NCBI RefSeq assembly: GCF_008271465.1
Contig: NZ_VMDU01000004.1
Span: 224,156 to 288,155, forward strand
DNA from: Tabrizicola flagellatus
GTDB taxonomy: Bacteria; Pseudomonadota; Alphaproteobacteria; Rhodobacterales; Rhodobacteraceae
Length of the DNA stretch: 64,000 bases
Reading direction: 5' to 3'
Below, in pieces: positions 52,471-61,475 of the stretch (the first letter of the stretch is position 1; every line of letters starts with the position of its first letter). The notes under the pieces are model-generated. The model was not told where the DNA came from. It worked only from the letters and a program-made list of their open reading frames with translations, and searched no databases. The position numbers and the translations under genes were made by a program.

Positions 52471-52860
52471 TCACTTGGTCACGGCGGCGGGCGGCGCGCC
52501 GCTGCCGAACAGCCCGTTCGCGGGCGGCGCGACAGTGCCCGCGGGCGCAGGGTTGCCCCGACCACCGGCGCCCATGCAGGCGTCATATTCATCGTCGTCG
52601 TCGTCCTCGCACTCATCCTCGTCATCATCGTCGTCATGCCCGCGACGGAACCATCCGCCGTCTTCATCATCCTCCTCCTCGCCGTCGCCGCTGACCCGGA
52701 TCAGCGGCAAGGGGAGGTCGTCCGAGGTGAACACTGCGGCGCAGACGCCGCCGCACTGGCCATCCGTCCTGACCGGGGTCGGCCCCGCGGCAAGGGCCGG
52801 CAGGCCCATCGCCAGGGTCAGGGAGGTCGAGGCGAAGAGAAGGGAAAGTCGGGATGTCAT
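52471..52860 (-). CDS. Very acidic exported protein (unknown function)
   Basis: A 129-residue protein with a Sec signal peptide (MTSRLSLLFASTSLTLAMGLPALAA, about 25 residues; start with AAGGAG 8 bases upstream). After a short CGGVCAAVF segment, roughly 60 residues consist largely of Asp and Glu (GDGEEEDDEDGG, HDDDDDEDECEDDDDDE), then a Cys and a Gly/Pro/Ala tail. I do not recognise a family. The Asp/Glu tract could bind Ca2+, Fe or other cations in the periplasm. It opens the DUF2271 - flavoreductase - apbE part of the operon, directly after the box pair at 52905-52953. Confidence 0.75.
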   Translation of the reverse strand: MTSRLSLLFASTSLTLAMGLPALAAGPTPVRTDGQCGGVCAAVFTSDDLPLPLIRVSGDGEEEDDEDGGWFRRGHDDDDDEDECEDDDDDEYDACMGAGGRGNPAPAGTVAPPANGLFGSGAPPAAVTK

Positions 52861-52904
52861 GGCATGGTCTCCTTGATCTGATGGCAGCAATCTGTGCCCC
52901 GGAC

Positions 52905-52953
52905 CTGAGCGGTTCCTGACGCGCGGAGATTTTCTGCTTCAGCTTGCCGTCAG
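52905..52953. promoter_or_regulatory. Response-regulator box pair 1 (TCAG direct repeats, 33 bp apart)
   Basis: On the minus strand GTCAGGAACCGCTCAG (52920-52905) and on the plus strand TTCAGCTTGCCGTCAG (52938-52953). Each contains TCAG twice with 11-bp period, as OmpR-type regulators bind. Centres are 33 bp apart, the same as in pair 2 (54027-54075). It lies 45-93 bases upstream of the acidic protein gene and so could govern a second promoter inside the redox cluster. Confidence 0.6.
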
Positions 52954-53023
52954 GAAGAAGAAGGCCCCGCCGGGAAGAGTCGGGGCCAGTCGGACCACAG
53001 GGACAGGTGGTCGGGGAAGCGTA

Positions 53024-53674
53024 TCAGGCGATGTCGTCCGGTCCGGCCGCTCGCTTCCGGCCGGTGACCATGGCGCGGGCAAGGTTCTCGCGGTGGCGGA
53101 CCGAGGCGAGGACAACACCGCCGACATGGGCCGCGATCAGGAGAAGCAGCAGGTTTGCCAGAGTCTCGTGGATGTCCTTCAGCGGACCCTCGGCTTCTCG
53201 CCCCTCGCCATATTCGTCGCCGTCCTCATCCGCCCAGGCGGGGGCCACGATCTGCGGCAGGGTCGGCAGCAGTGCCACGCGGGTAGGGTCTGTCATCAGC
53301 CAGCCGGTGAAGGCGGTGCCCGAGAGCGTCAGGAGCAGCGCCAGGACCATCGCGGCGCCGGCAGGGTTGTGACCCAGATGACGGCGCTCTTTCCCGCGCA
53401 GCATCGCGCCCAGATAGGCCAGCGTCGCCCCCGGTCCCTTCACGAACTGCGCAAAGCGCGCGTAGCGGCTGCCGGCAAGGCCCCAGACCAGCCGGAAGGC
53501 CACGAGGCCCGCAACCGTGTAGCCTGCCACTTCGTGAACCGGCTGCACCTCGTCGGCGGTCAGCCAGGCGGTCGCGACGGCGGCAACAAGGCTCCAGTGG
53601 AACAGGCGCACCAGCGGATCCCAGACCCGCACGGTTGCGTCACCCGTGGCAAGTGCCGAAGCCCGGTCAGTCAT
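53024..53674 (-). CDS. Cytochrome b561 / b-type cytochrome domain protein
   Basis: A 216-residue inner-membrane di-heme b-type cytochrome, with four membrane segments. Candidate heme histidines lie in VRLFHWSL, VQPVHEVAGY, the HLGHNP loop and the C-terminal IHETLANLLLLLIAAHVGG. An acidic periplasmic loop (ADEDGDEYGEGREAEG) precedes the last helix. The ATG at 53674 has GGAAAGGAAA upstream; the longer frame to 53710 is less likely. It overlaps the small PepSY gene by 8 bases. It probably passes electrons between quinol and a periplasmic partner of the same module. Confidence 0.87.
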   Translation of the reverse strand: MTDRASALATGDATVRVWDPLVRLFHWSLVAAVATAWLTADEVQPVHEVAGYTVAGLVAFRLVWGLAGSRYARFAQFVKGPGATLAYLGAMLRGKERRHLGHNPAGAAMVLALLLTLSGTAFTGWLMTDPTRVALLPTLPQIVAPAWADEDGDEYGEGREAEGPLKDIHETLANLLLLLIAAHVGGVVLASVRHRENLARAMVTGRKRAAGPDDIA

Positions 53675-53975
53675 TTTCCTTTCCCTCGCGGTCGTGCCCA
53701 TTGTCGTCATCCTCGAATTCCATCTCGACGATCTGGAGCGTGCCGGGATGCAGCTTCACCTCGATGGCGCGGCCTTCCGCATCGCGGCCGTCGATCTCGT
53801 AGCAGCCGTCGTCGATCTTGATCCGGCGCACCGTCCAGCCTTGCGCGTCCGCGAAGCGGGCAACCGCCTCGCGCGGTTGCCAGTCGGCCATCGGCACGAA
53901 GCAATCGTCATCGGCAAGGGCCGCACCGGCGGGAAGGGCTGCCAGGAAAGCAAGAATTGTCAGGGTCTTTCGCAT
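53667..53975 (-). CDS. Small exported PepSY-domain protein
   Basis: A 102-residue protein: signal peptide (MRKTLTILAFLAALPAGAALA, about 21 residues) and one PepSY-like domain (WQPREAVARFADAQGWTVRRIKIDDGCYEIDGRDAEGRAIEV, whose core is YEIDGRDAEG). The C-terminus is acidic (EFEDDDNGHDREGKEND). It starts at the ATG with GGAG 8 bases upstream; an ATG three codons earlier is the alternative. First gene of the minus-strand redox cluster, divergent from the response regulator. Proteins of this layout are common next to OmpR-type two-component systems and b-type cytochromes. The molecular role is unknown. Confidence 0.82.
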   Translation of the reverse strand: MRKTLTILAFLAALPAGAALADDDCFVPMADWQPREAVARFADAQGWTVRRIKIDDGCYEIDGRDAEGRAIEVKLHPGTLQIVEMEFEDDDNGHDREGKEND

Positions 53976-54026
53976 GGGCCACACTCCGGGTTACGGCCAG
54001 TCTGGATGCGTTCATGCACGCCCAAG

Positions 54027-54075
54027 CTTACGGCAGCCTGAAGACGGCTGGCAGGCCGCTTCAGCCTGCCGTCAG
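54027..54075. promoter_or_regulatory. Response-regulator box pair 2 (divergent promoter)
   Basis: On the minus strand TTCAGGCTGCCGTAAG (54042-54027) and on the plus strand TTCAGCCTGCCGTCAG (54060-54075). They form a near-perfect inverted repeat with centres 33 bp apart, each with internal 11-bp-period half-sites. The pair lies between the PepSY gene (minus) and the response regulator gene (plus). Autoregulation plus control of the redox cluster is the simplest reading. Confidence 0.65.
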
Positions 54076-54126
54076 GCGAGCGGGTCAGAACAAGGCGACA
54101 AGGGCCCGAAGGGACGGCAAGAGACC

Positions 54127-54786
54127 ATGCGCATACTGCTGATCGAGGATGACACGGTTCTGGGCGCGGCCGTGCGCGATCAGGTTGCCGCCGATGGCCA
54201 TTCCGTCGACTGGGTGCAGCGCCTGGATGCTGCCGCTGACGCGATGGCCGGCGCAGGATTCGACCTTGTGCTTCTGGACCTCATGCTGCCCGACGGCCGG
54301 GGCATCCCCTTCCTGCGCCGCCTGCGGGCCAGGGGCGATGTGACGCCCGTCATCATCCTGACCGCCCTGGACCAGATCAGCGACCGGATCGAGGGGCTGA
54401 ACGCCGGGGCCGACGATTACCTGGTGAAACCCTTCGACCTTGCCGAACTGTCCGCCCGGATCGGGTCGGTCGCGCGGCGCTATGCCGGCAACCCCAACCC
54501 CATCGTCACCCACGGGCCGCTGACGATCGACCTTGCCGCCCGCAGCATCCACCGCGACGGCCGGCCCGTCACCCTGACAGCGCGCGAATGGGCGCTGTTC
54601 GAGGCGTTCCTGTCCCGCCCCGGCCAGCTTTTGTCCAAGGCGCAGCTGGAAGAGAAGCTGTATGCCTTCGGCGCCGAGATCGAGAGCAACACGATCGAGG
54701 TCCATGTCAGCCGCCTGCGCAAGAAGCTGGGCGCCGGGGTGATCGAGACCGAACGCGGCCTCGGCTACCGGCTGGGCCGCGCATGA
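54127..54786 (+). CDS. OmpR/PhoB family response regulator (QseB/PmrA-like)
   Basis: A 219-residue response regulator. In the receiver domain (1-115) the acidic pocket is EDD (7-9), the phospho-acceptor Asp is in LLDLMLPDGRG, Thr in ILTALD and Lys in YLVKPFD. The C-terminal winged helix holds LTAREWALFEAFLSRPG and TIEVHVSRLRKKLG. It resembles QseB/PmrA/TctD-type regulators. The ATG overlaps nothing upstream; its stop overlaps the kinase start by 4 bases. The TTCAG boxes at 54027-54075 and 52905-52953 are likely targets. Confidence 0.9.
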   Translation: MRILLIEDDTVLGAAVRDQVAADGHSVDWVQRLDAAADAMAGAGFDLVLLDLMLPDGRGIPFLRRLRARGDVTPVIILTALDQISDRIEGLNAGADDYLVKPFDLAELSARIGSVARRYAGNPNPIVTHGPLTIDLAARSIHRDGRPVTLTAREWALFEAFLSRPGQLLSKAQLEEKLYAFGAEIESNTIEVHVSRLRKKLGAGVIETERGLGYRLGRA

Positions 54787-56126
54787 GGGCGCCGCGCAGC
54801 CTTCAGGGGCGCCTGGGGCTCTGGCTGGGCCTTGCGCTGACGCTGATCTGGGTCGCGGCGGCCAGCGTGACGGCGCTGCTCGCCCGGGGCGAGATCGAGG
54901 AGGTCTTCGATGCCGCCCTTCAGGAAACCGCGCAGCGCATCCTGCCGCTTGCCGTCGTCGACATCCTGAACCGCGAGGAAGCCGGCATCAGCCAGCGCCT
55001 TGCCGCGATCCGCGAGCATGAGGAGTTCTTCACCTATATCGTGCGTGACGACCAGGGGCGCATCCTGCTGCAATCGCATGCCGCCGACCCGGCGGACTTT
55101 CCGGCCTGGGACGGGATCGGGTTCCGCCAGACGGCCACGCACCGCATCTTCAACGACGCGGCCGTGCAGGACACCATCCGCATCACCGTTGCCGAGCCGC
55201 TGGACCACCGCGCCAGCGTCGCACGGGAGCTTCAGATGGGCCTCGGCCTGCCGCTGCTGATCGTCGTGCCAGTGGCGCTTCTGGCCATCGTGCTGGCCGT
55301 CCGTGCCAGCCTAGCGCCCCTGCGCCAGTTCCGCGATCGGCTTTCGGCCCGCGGGGCAAGCGATCTGAGCCCCGTCGCAAGTGCCGATCTGCCAACCGAG
55401 ATCGCGCCGCTCGCCGCCACGATGAACGGCCTTCTGGCCCGGCTGGCCGCTGCCTTCGAAGCGGAACGCAGCTTTGCCGCGAATGCCGCGCACGAGCTGC
55501 GCACCCCTCTGGCCGGCGCGATCGCCCAGGTGCAGCGGCTTCAGAGCGAGACACGCGACGCCGAGGCGAAGGCACGGGCGGCCGGGATCGAAGCGACACT
55601 GAAACGGCTGACGGGACTGTCGGAGCGTCTGCTCCAACTGGCGCGGGCCGAGGGCGGACGGTTGCGGCTGGACGGCCCCTCGGATCTGCGGCCGGTCGCC
55701 CGGCTCCTGACCGAGGACATGCAGCGCATTGCCGGCACCGGGCGGATCGTCCTGTCCCTGCCCGATGGGCCGGTGATGTCCGATCTGGACCCGGACGCCT
55801 TCGCCATCCTCTTCCGCAATCTGGTGGAAAACGCCCTGCGGCACGGAGCCAGGGGTGGCACGGTCGCGGTGCGCTTGCAGGCTGATGGCACATTTGCGGT
55901 GGCCAATGACGGCCCGGTCGTGCCGCCCGACATCCTGAGCCGCCTTGCCGAGCGGTTCGAGCGCGCCGGCGCGCAGGGAGAAGGAAGCGGGCTGGGCCTG
56001 GCCATCGTGTCGGCTATCGCAGAGCGCATCGGCAGCGGTCTTGCCCTGCAATCGCCCCGCCCCGGCCATCCCGAGGGACTGGAGGCGAGGATCATCCTGC
56101 CGGTCGTCCCGGAATCCAACCGTTGA
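54783..56126 (+). CDS. Sensor histidine kinase (QseC/TctE-like)
   Basis: A 447-residue membrane sensor kinase. Two membrane helices (about 13-32 and 155-178) flank a periplasmic domain of some 120 residues (LQETAQRILPLAVVDIL, DQGRILLQSHAADPADFPAW). A HAMP-like linker follows, then the H-box with phospho-His in NAAHELRTPLAG, and ATPase motifs NLVENALRHGA, VANDGP and GEGSGLGLAIV. The sensor part resembles 2CSK-N domains of the TctE/QseC group. It is translationally coupled to the response regulator. The signal is unknown; a metal or redox cue would fit the neighbours. Confidence 0.9.
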   Translation: MRAPRSLQGRLGLWLGLALTLIWVAAASVTALLARGEIEEVFDAALQETAQRILPLAVVDILNREEAGISQRLAAIREHEEFFTYIVRDDQGRILLQSHAADPADFPAWDGIGFRQTATHRIFNDAAVQDTIRITVAEPLDHRASVARELQMGLGLPLLIVVPVALLAIVLAVRASLAPLRQFRDRLSARGASDLSPVASADLPTEIAPLAATMNGLLARLAAAFEAERSFAANAAHELRTPLAGAIAQVQRLQSETRDAEAKARAAGIEATLKRLTGLSERLLQLARAEGGRLRLDGPSDLRPVARLLTEDMQRIAGTGRIVLSLPDGPVMSDLDPDAFAILFRNLVENALRHGARGGTVAVRLQADGTFAVANDGPVVPPDILSRLAERFERAGAQGEGSGLGLAIVSAIAERIGSGLALQSPRPGHPEGLEARIILPVVPESNR

Positions 56127-56240
56127 AAGGCCGGATGAATGTGACCGTCCAGGTTCCCGGACCGCAGCGAAAAAGGGGCTTCCCGACGAGGGAGACCGGG
56201 AGTAGCGTGGCAAAAAACATTGCCAACCGGGAGCTTCACC

Positions 56241-57836
56241 GTGCACATCACCCGCCGAACCGCATCCACAATCCTGATCGCCCTGCTGTCGGGCACAATG
56301 CCCGCGGCCCTTCTGGCCGAGACGCCCGCCGACTCTCTGGTCATCGCCTCGGCCATCGACGACATCGTCTCGATCGACCCGCACGAGGCGTTCGAATTCT
56401 CGGGCGTGGACCTGAACAACAACGTCTACGACACGCTGATCGAACTGGACCCCACCCGCGAGGGCGAGCTGATCCCCGGACTGGCGGAAAGCTGGTCGGT
56501 GGATGACGACGGCGTCACCTACCGCTTCAAGATCAAGTCGGGCGTCACCTTCTCGAGCGGCAACCCGCTGACGGCCGAGGATGCCGCGGGATCGCTGCGC
56601 CGGGCGGTCAAGCTGAACAAGACCCCGGCCTTCATCCTGACCCAGTTCGGCTTTACCCCGGAAAACGTGGACCAGCTGATCACCGTCGAGGGCGACACGG
56701 TGGTGATGAAGACCGACAAGCCCTATGCGCCGACCTTCGTCTACAACTGCCTGACCGCCGGCGTGGCCAACATCGTGGACATGAAGACGGTGATGGAGCA
56801 CGAGAAGGACGGCGACATGGGCAATGCCTGGCTGCGCGAGAATTCCGCCGGCACGGGCGCCTATGTGCTGAAGTCCTACAAGCCCAACGAAGGCTACATC
56901 ATCGAGGCGCGGCAGGGTCACTGGCGCGGCGATGCCAAGCTGAAAACGGTTTTCATGCGCCATGTGCCCGAGCCGGCGACGCAGCGCCTGTTGCTGGAAA
57001 AGGGTGACGTGGACATAGCCCGCAACCTGACACCGACCGATGTCGCGGGCGTGGCGGGCAATGCCGACATCCGCGTCCAGGACGATCCGGGCGGGCAGGT
57101 CTATTACCTGGCGCTGAACCAGAAGAAGGCAGAGCTGGCCAATCCCAAGGTGCGCGACGCGATGCGCTGGGCGATCGACTATCAGGGCATGGCCGACACG
57201 ATCCTGAAGGGCCAGTGGGCCGTGCATCAGGCCTTCCTGCCGAAGGGCTTCCTGGGCGCGATCAGCGACAATCCCTACAGCCTGGACCTGGAGAAGGCCA
57301 AGGCCCTGCTGGCGGAATCGGGCGTGACGCTGCCGCTGGAGATCAGCATGACCGTGCGCAACGATCAGGAGCGGCTGGACATCGCCCAGTCGATCCAGAA
57401 CACCTTCGGCCAGGTGGGCATCAACGTGACGCTCGACGTGGGCGACGGCAAGACGGTGCTGGGCAAGTATCGCGCCCGCCAGCACGAGACCACGCTGCAG
57501 ACCTGGGGGCCGGACTATCCCGACCCGCATACCAATGCCTCGACCTTCGCGATGAACCCCGACAACAGCGACGAGGCGAACGCGACCGGCTATCTGGCCT
57601 GGCGCACCGCCTGGGATCCGGGCGAGCTGGGCGCGATGACCGAGGCCGCGGTGGCCGAGAAGGACGCCGACAAGCGCCGCGCGATGTACGAGGAGATCCA
57701 GCGCGTGCACCGCGACACCTCGGCCTTCGTGATGCTGTTCCAGCAGCAGCGCCAGACCGCCATGCGCGCCAACGTGCAGAACTTCTACACCGGAGGCGCC
57801 ACCGACGCCGCCGTCTACTGGCTGGTCACCAAGTAA
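56241..57836 (+). CDS. Dipeptide/oligopeptide ABC transporter substrate-binding protein (DppA/OppA-like)
   Basis: A 531-residue family 5 solute-binding protein. The signal peptide MHITRRTASTILIALLSG...LLA (about 26 residues) precedes typical blocks: YDTLIELDPTREGELIPGLAESW, GTGAYVLKSYKPNEGY, YYLALNQ, and a C-terminal YEEIQRVHRDTSAFVMLF. The GTG at 56241 with GGGAG 7 bases before it is the best start; a TTG at 56220 is the alternative. It opens the peptide importer operon that ends in an M19 dipeptidase. A 12-bp GC hairpin follows the gene. Peptides containing D- or modified residues are possible ligands given the dipeptidase. Confidence 0.87.
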   Translation: MHITRRTASTILIALLSGTMPAALLAETPADSLVIASAIDDIVSIDPHEAFEFSGVDLNNNVYDTLIELDPTREGELIPGLAESWSVDDDGVTYRFKIKSGVTFSSGNPLTAEDAAGSLRRAVKLNKTPAFILTQFGFTPENVDQLITVEGDTVVMKTDKPYAPTFVYNCLTAGVANIVDMKTVMEHEKDGDMGNAWLRENSAGTGAYVLKSYKPNEGYIIEARQGHWRGDAKLKTVFMRHVPEPATQRLLLEKGDVDIARNLTPTDVAGVAGNADIRVQDDPGGQVYYLALNQKKAELANPKVRDAMRWAIDYQGMADTILKGQWAVHQAFLPKGFLGAISDNPYSLDLEKAKALLAESGVTLPLEISMTVRNDQERLDIAQSIQNTFGQVGINVTLDVGDGKTVLGKYRARQHETTLQTWGPDYPDPHTNASTFAMNPDNSDEANATGYLAWRTAWDPGELGAMTEAAVAEKDADKRRAMYEEIQRVHRDTSAFVMLFQQQRQTAMRANVQNFYTGGATDAAVYWLVTK

Positions 57837-57843
57837 GGCCCGT

Positions 57844-57873
57844 GCCGCGCCCGGGGTCGGTCCCGGGCGCGGC
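57844..57873 (+). promoter_or_regulatory. Intercistronic hairpin after the peptide-binding protein gene
   Basis: GCCGCGCCCGGG pairs perfectly with CCCGGGCGCGGC (12 bp, 6-base loop), 7 bases after the stop of the binding-protein gene and 15 before the permease start. No T-run follows. It is the strongest of the four such hairpins. Confidence 0.7.
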
Positions 57874-57888
57874 GCCGCAAGGATCCTG

Positions 57889-58953
57889 ATGACGACATCT
57901 TCGCCGAACGCGACCGTCCAGCGCAGCCTCTCGCTGCTGCGCGGCCTGGCCGGAGCCATGATCACCCTTGCAATCACGCTGCTCGGGCTGCTGCTGGTGA
58001 CCTTCGTGATCGGCCGGGTCGTGCCGATCGACCCGGTGCTGTCGATCGTCGGCGAAAGGGCCACCGCCGAGCAGTACGAGGCCACGCGCATTGCCCTGGG
58101 GCTGGACAAGCCGCTCTGGCAGCAATTCGCGATGTATGTCGCCGCGGCGGCGCAGGGGGATCTCGGCACCTCGATCCGCACCGGCGCGCCGGTGGCCGAG
58201 GAGATCGCCCGATACTTCCCCGCCACGCTGGAACTCGCCACGCTGGGCACGCTGATCGGGGTGCTGACCGGGGTGCCGGCGGGCGTGCTGGCCGCGACCC
58301 GCCCCGGCAGCCTGGCCGACCAGATCGTGCGGCTGATCGGGCTGATGGGCTATTCGATGCCGGTGTTCTGGCTGGGGCTGATCGGGCTTCTGGTCTTTTA
58401 CGGCCAGCTCGGCTGGGTCGGCGGGCCGGGGCGGCTGGATCCGGTACACCAGATGACGCTGGACTTCAGCCTGACGCAATATACCGGCACCATCCTGATC
58501 GACACCGCACTGAACGGCGCCTGGGACGTCTTTGCCAACGCGCTGTCGCATATCGTGCTTCCCGCTGGGATCCTCGGCTATGTCTCGATGGCCTACATAA
58601 GCCGGATGACCCGCAGCTTCATGATGAACGAGCTGGGGCAGGAATATATCACCACCGCGCGGGTGAAGGGCATGCCGGAATGGCGGGTGATCTGGGTGCA
58701 TGCGATGCGCAACGTCATGGTCCCCCTGATCACGGTGATCGCCCTGTCCTATGCCTATCTGCTGGAAGGATCGGTCCTGACCGAGACGATCTTCGCCTGG
58801 CCGGGGCTGGGAAGCTACATCACGGATGCCCTGTTCACCGCCGACATGCCGGCGGTGCTGGGCGGAACGGTGGTGGTGGGGGTCGTGTTCGTGACGCTCA
58901 ACATGCTGAGCGACATCCTCTACCGGCTGGTCGATCCGAGGGCGCGGACATGA
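57889..58953 (+). CDS. Peptide ABC transporter permease, DppB type
   Basis: A 354-residue permease with six membrane segments, the first near 25-45, and the large first periplasmic loop usual for DppB (RVVPIDPVLSIVGERAT, LGLDKPLWQQF). The BPD domain has the EAA-type loop (ITTARVKGMPEWRVIWVHAMRN, core TARVKGMPEW). It has AAGGATC upstream of ATG and overlaps the DppC gene by 4 bases. Second gene of the peptide importer. Confidence 0.9.
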   Translation: MTTSSPNATVQRSLSLLRGLAGAMITLAITLLGLLLVTFVIGRVVPIDPVLSIVGERATAEQYEATRIALGLDKPLWQQFAMYVAAAAQGDLGTSIRTGAPVAEEIARYFPATLELATLGTLIGVLTGVPAGVLAATRPGSLADQIVRLIGLMGYSMPVFWLGLIGLLVFYGQLGWVGGPGRLDPVHQMTLDFSLTQYTGTILIDTALNGAWDVFANALSHIVLPAGILGYVSMAYISRMTRSFMMNELGQEYITTARVKGMPEWRVIWVHAMRNVMVPLITVIALSYAYLLEGSVLTETIFAWPGLGSYITDALFTADMPAVLGGTVVVGVVFVTLNMLSDILYRLVDPRART

Positions 58954-59855
58954 CGGCGCTGACGGACTGGCTGACCGATCCCGATCCGAAGTCGCGCGCG
59001 CAGGCCCGGCTTGGACAGGCCTGGCTGTCCTGGCTGCGGCTGCGGCGCAATCCGCTGGCGATGACGGGACTGGTCATCGTGGTCGCGTTGCTGGTGCTGG
59101 CGGCCTTCGCGCCCGTCTTTGCCACGCATGATCCGATCGCGCAGAACCTGGGACAACGGCTGTTGCCGCCGGGAACGCCGGGCCACTGGCTGGGCACCGA
59201 CGACTTCGGCCGCGACATCTGGAGCCGGATCGTCCACGGCGCGAGGATCACCCTCTACATCGTCGCGCTGGTGGCGCTGACCGCGCCGGTGCTGGGTCTC
59301 GTGATCGGCACGGTTGCCGGCTATGCCGGCGGCTGGGTCGATACGGTGCTGATGCGGATCACCGACATCTTCATGGCCTTCCCCCGGCTGATCCTGGCCC
59401 TGGCGCTTGTCGCAGTGCTGGGCCCCGGCATCTTCAACGCAGTGCTGGCCATCGCGCTGACCGCCTGGCCGCCCTATGCCCGCGTCGCCCGGGCCGAGAC
59501 CCTGACGGTGCGCAGCTCGGACTACATCGCCGCGGTGCGCCTGCAGGGCGCGGGGGCCGCGCGCATCGTCTGGGGCCATGTGATGCCGATGTGCCTGCCC
59601 TCGGTCATCATCCGGGTCACGCTGGACATGGCCGGGGTCATCCTGATCGCGGCGGGCCTGGGCTTTCTCGGCCTTGGCGCACAACCGCCCCTGCCGGAAT
59701 GGGGCCTGATGATCTCGTCCGGGCGCAAGTTCCTGTTCGACCAGTGGTGGGTGGCCACCATGCCGGGGCTGGCGATCTTCATCGTCTCGCTGGGCTTCAA
59801 CCTGCTGGGCGACGGCTTGCGCGACGTGCTGGACCCGAGGAGTGCCGGACGGTGA
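58950..59855 (+). CDS. Peptide ABC transporter permease, DppC type
   Basis: A 301-residue permease with the N-terminal OppC-N segment (LRLRRNPLAMTGLVIV), the motif HWLGTDDFGRDIWSRIVHGARI characteristic of DppC (core GTDDFGRDIWSR), and the EAA loop YIAAVRLQGAGAARIVWGHVMP (core AVRLQGAGAA). ATG overlaps the dppB stop, and its own stop overlaps the GTG of the dppD gene (GTGA). Confidence 0.9.
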   Translation: MTALTDWLTDPDPKSRAQARLGQAWLSWLRLRRNPLAMTGLVIVVALLVLAAFAPVFATHDPIAQNLGQRLLPPGTPGHWLGTDDFGRDIWSRIVHGARITLYIVALVALTAPVLGLVIGTVAGYAGGWVDTVLMRITDIFMAFPRLILALALVAVLGPGIFNAVLAIALTAWPPYARVARAETLTVRSSDYIAAVRLQGAGAARIVWGHVMPMCLPSVIIRVTLDMAGVILIAAGLGFLGLGAQPPLPEWGLMISSGRKFLFDQWWVATMPGLAIFIVSLGFNLLGDGLRDVLDPRSAGR

Positions 59856-60677
59856 GCCTGCTCACGGTGGAAAACCTGCGCGTGACCTTCGACACCGAGA
59901 CCGGCCCGGTCCAGGCGGTGCGTGGCGTGTCCTTCTCGCTGGGGCGCGAGCGGCTGGGCATCGTCGGTGAAAGCGGCTCGGGCAAGACGATGACCGGCCG
60001 GTCGGTGCTGCGGCTGATCCGGCCGCCGGGGCGGATCGAAGCCGACCGCATGGAGTTCGACGGCCAGGACCTGATGCGCATCCCGGAAACGGGGATGCGG
60101 GCCCTGCGCGGCCGGCGCATCGCCATGGTGATGCAGGATCCGAAATTCTCGCTGAACCCGGTGATGCGGGTGGGCGAGCAGCTGACCGAGGGCCTGCGCC
60201 GGCGCGACCGGCTGGGCAGGGCCGAGGCCGTGCGCAAGGCGCTGGCGGCGCTGGAGGCGGTGCAGATCCGCGACCCCGAGCGCGTGATGCAGGCCTATCC
60301 GCACGAATTGTCGGGCGGCATGGGCCAGCGGGTGATGATCGCGATGATGCTGATCCCCGAACCCGACCTGCTGATCGCGGACGAGCCGACCTCGGCGCTG
60401 GACGTGACGGTCCAGGCCGAGGTGCTGCAGATCCTCGACACGCTGGTCCGCGACCGGGGCATGGGGCTGATCTTCGTCAGCCACGACCTGCGGCTGGTGG
60501 CACGGTTCTGCGACCGGGTGCTGGTGATGTATCGCGGCCGGATCGTCGAGGAACTGCCCGCGCGCGAACTGATGGCGGCGAGGCATCCCTATACCCGGGG
60601 CCTGCTGAACTGCCTGCCGCGCATCGGCGGGGCGCGCGGGCCGCTGCCGGTGCTGGACCGTTCGGGGGACTGGGCCG

Positions 60678-60685
<8 letters not shown>
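59852..60685 (+). CDS. Peptide ABC transporter ATP-binding protein, DppD type
   Basis: A 277-residue ATPase: Walker [10 protein letters not shown]-loop [12 protein letters not shown], signature LSGGMGQR, Walker [13 protein letters not shown] and the switch His in VSHDLRL. The C-terminal peptide-importer segment ([14 protein letters not shown]) is present but ends about 40-50 residues earlier than in classical DppD, so the C-terminal Cys-rich region is missing. The GTG start overlaps the dppC stop. It overlaps the DppF-type gene by 8 bases. Confidence 0.9.
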
Positions 60686-61442
<757 letters not shown>

Positions 61443-61475
61443 TCCGCCGCCCATGGCCCAACGGAACCCCGATCC

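Noticed and set aside
56208..56224. TGGCA and TTGCC as a sigma-54 promoter before the peptide-binding protein gene
   Set aside because: The spacing between the GG and GC dinucleotides is one base too long, and the site would lie about 20 bases from the start codon, overlapping the leader.
55311..58250. Open frame of nearly 980 codons on the minus strand
   Set aside because: It lies antisense to the histidine kinase and peptide-binding protein genes, which both have full sets of motifs; it shows no recognisable domain.
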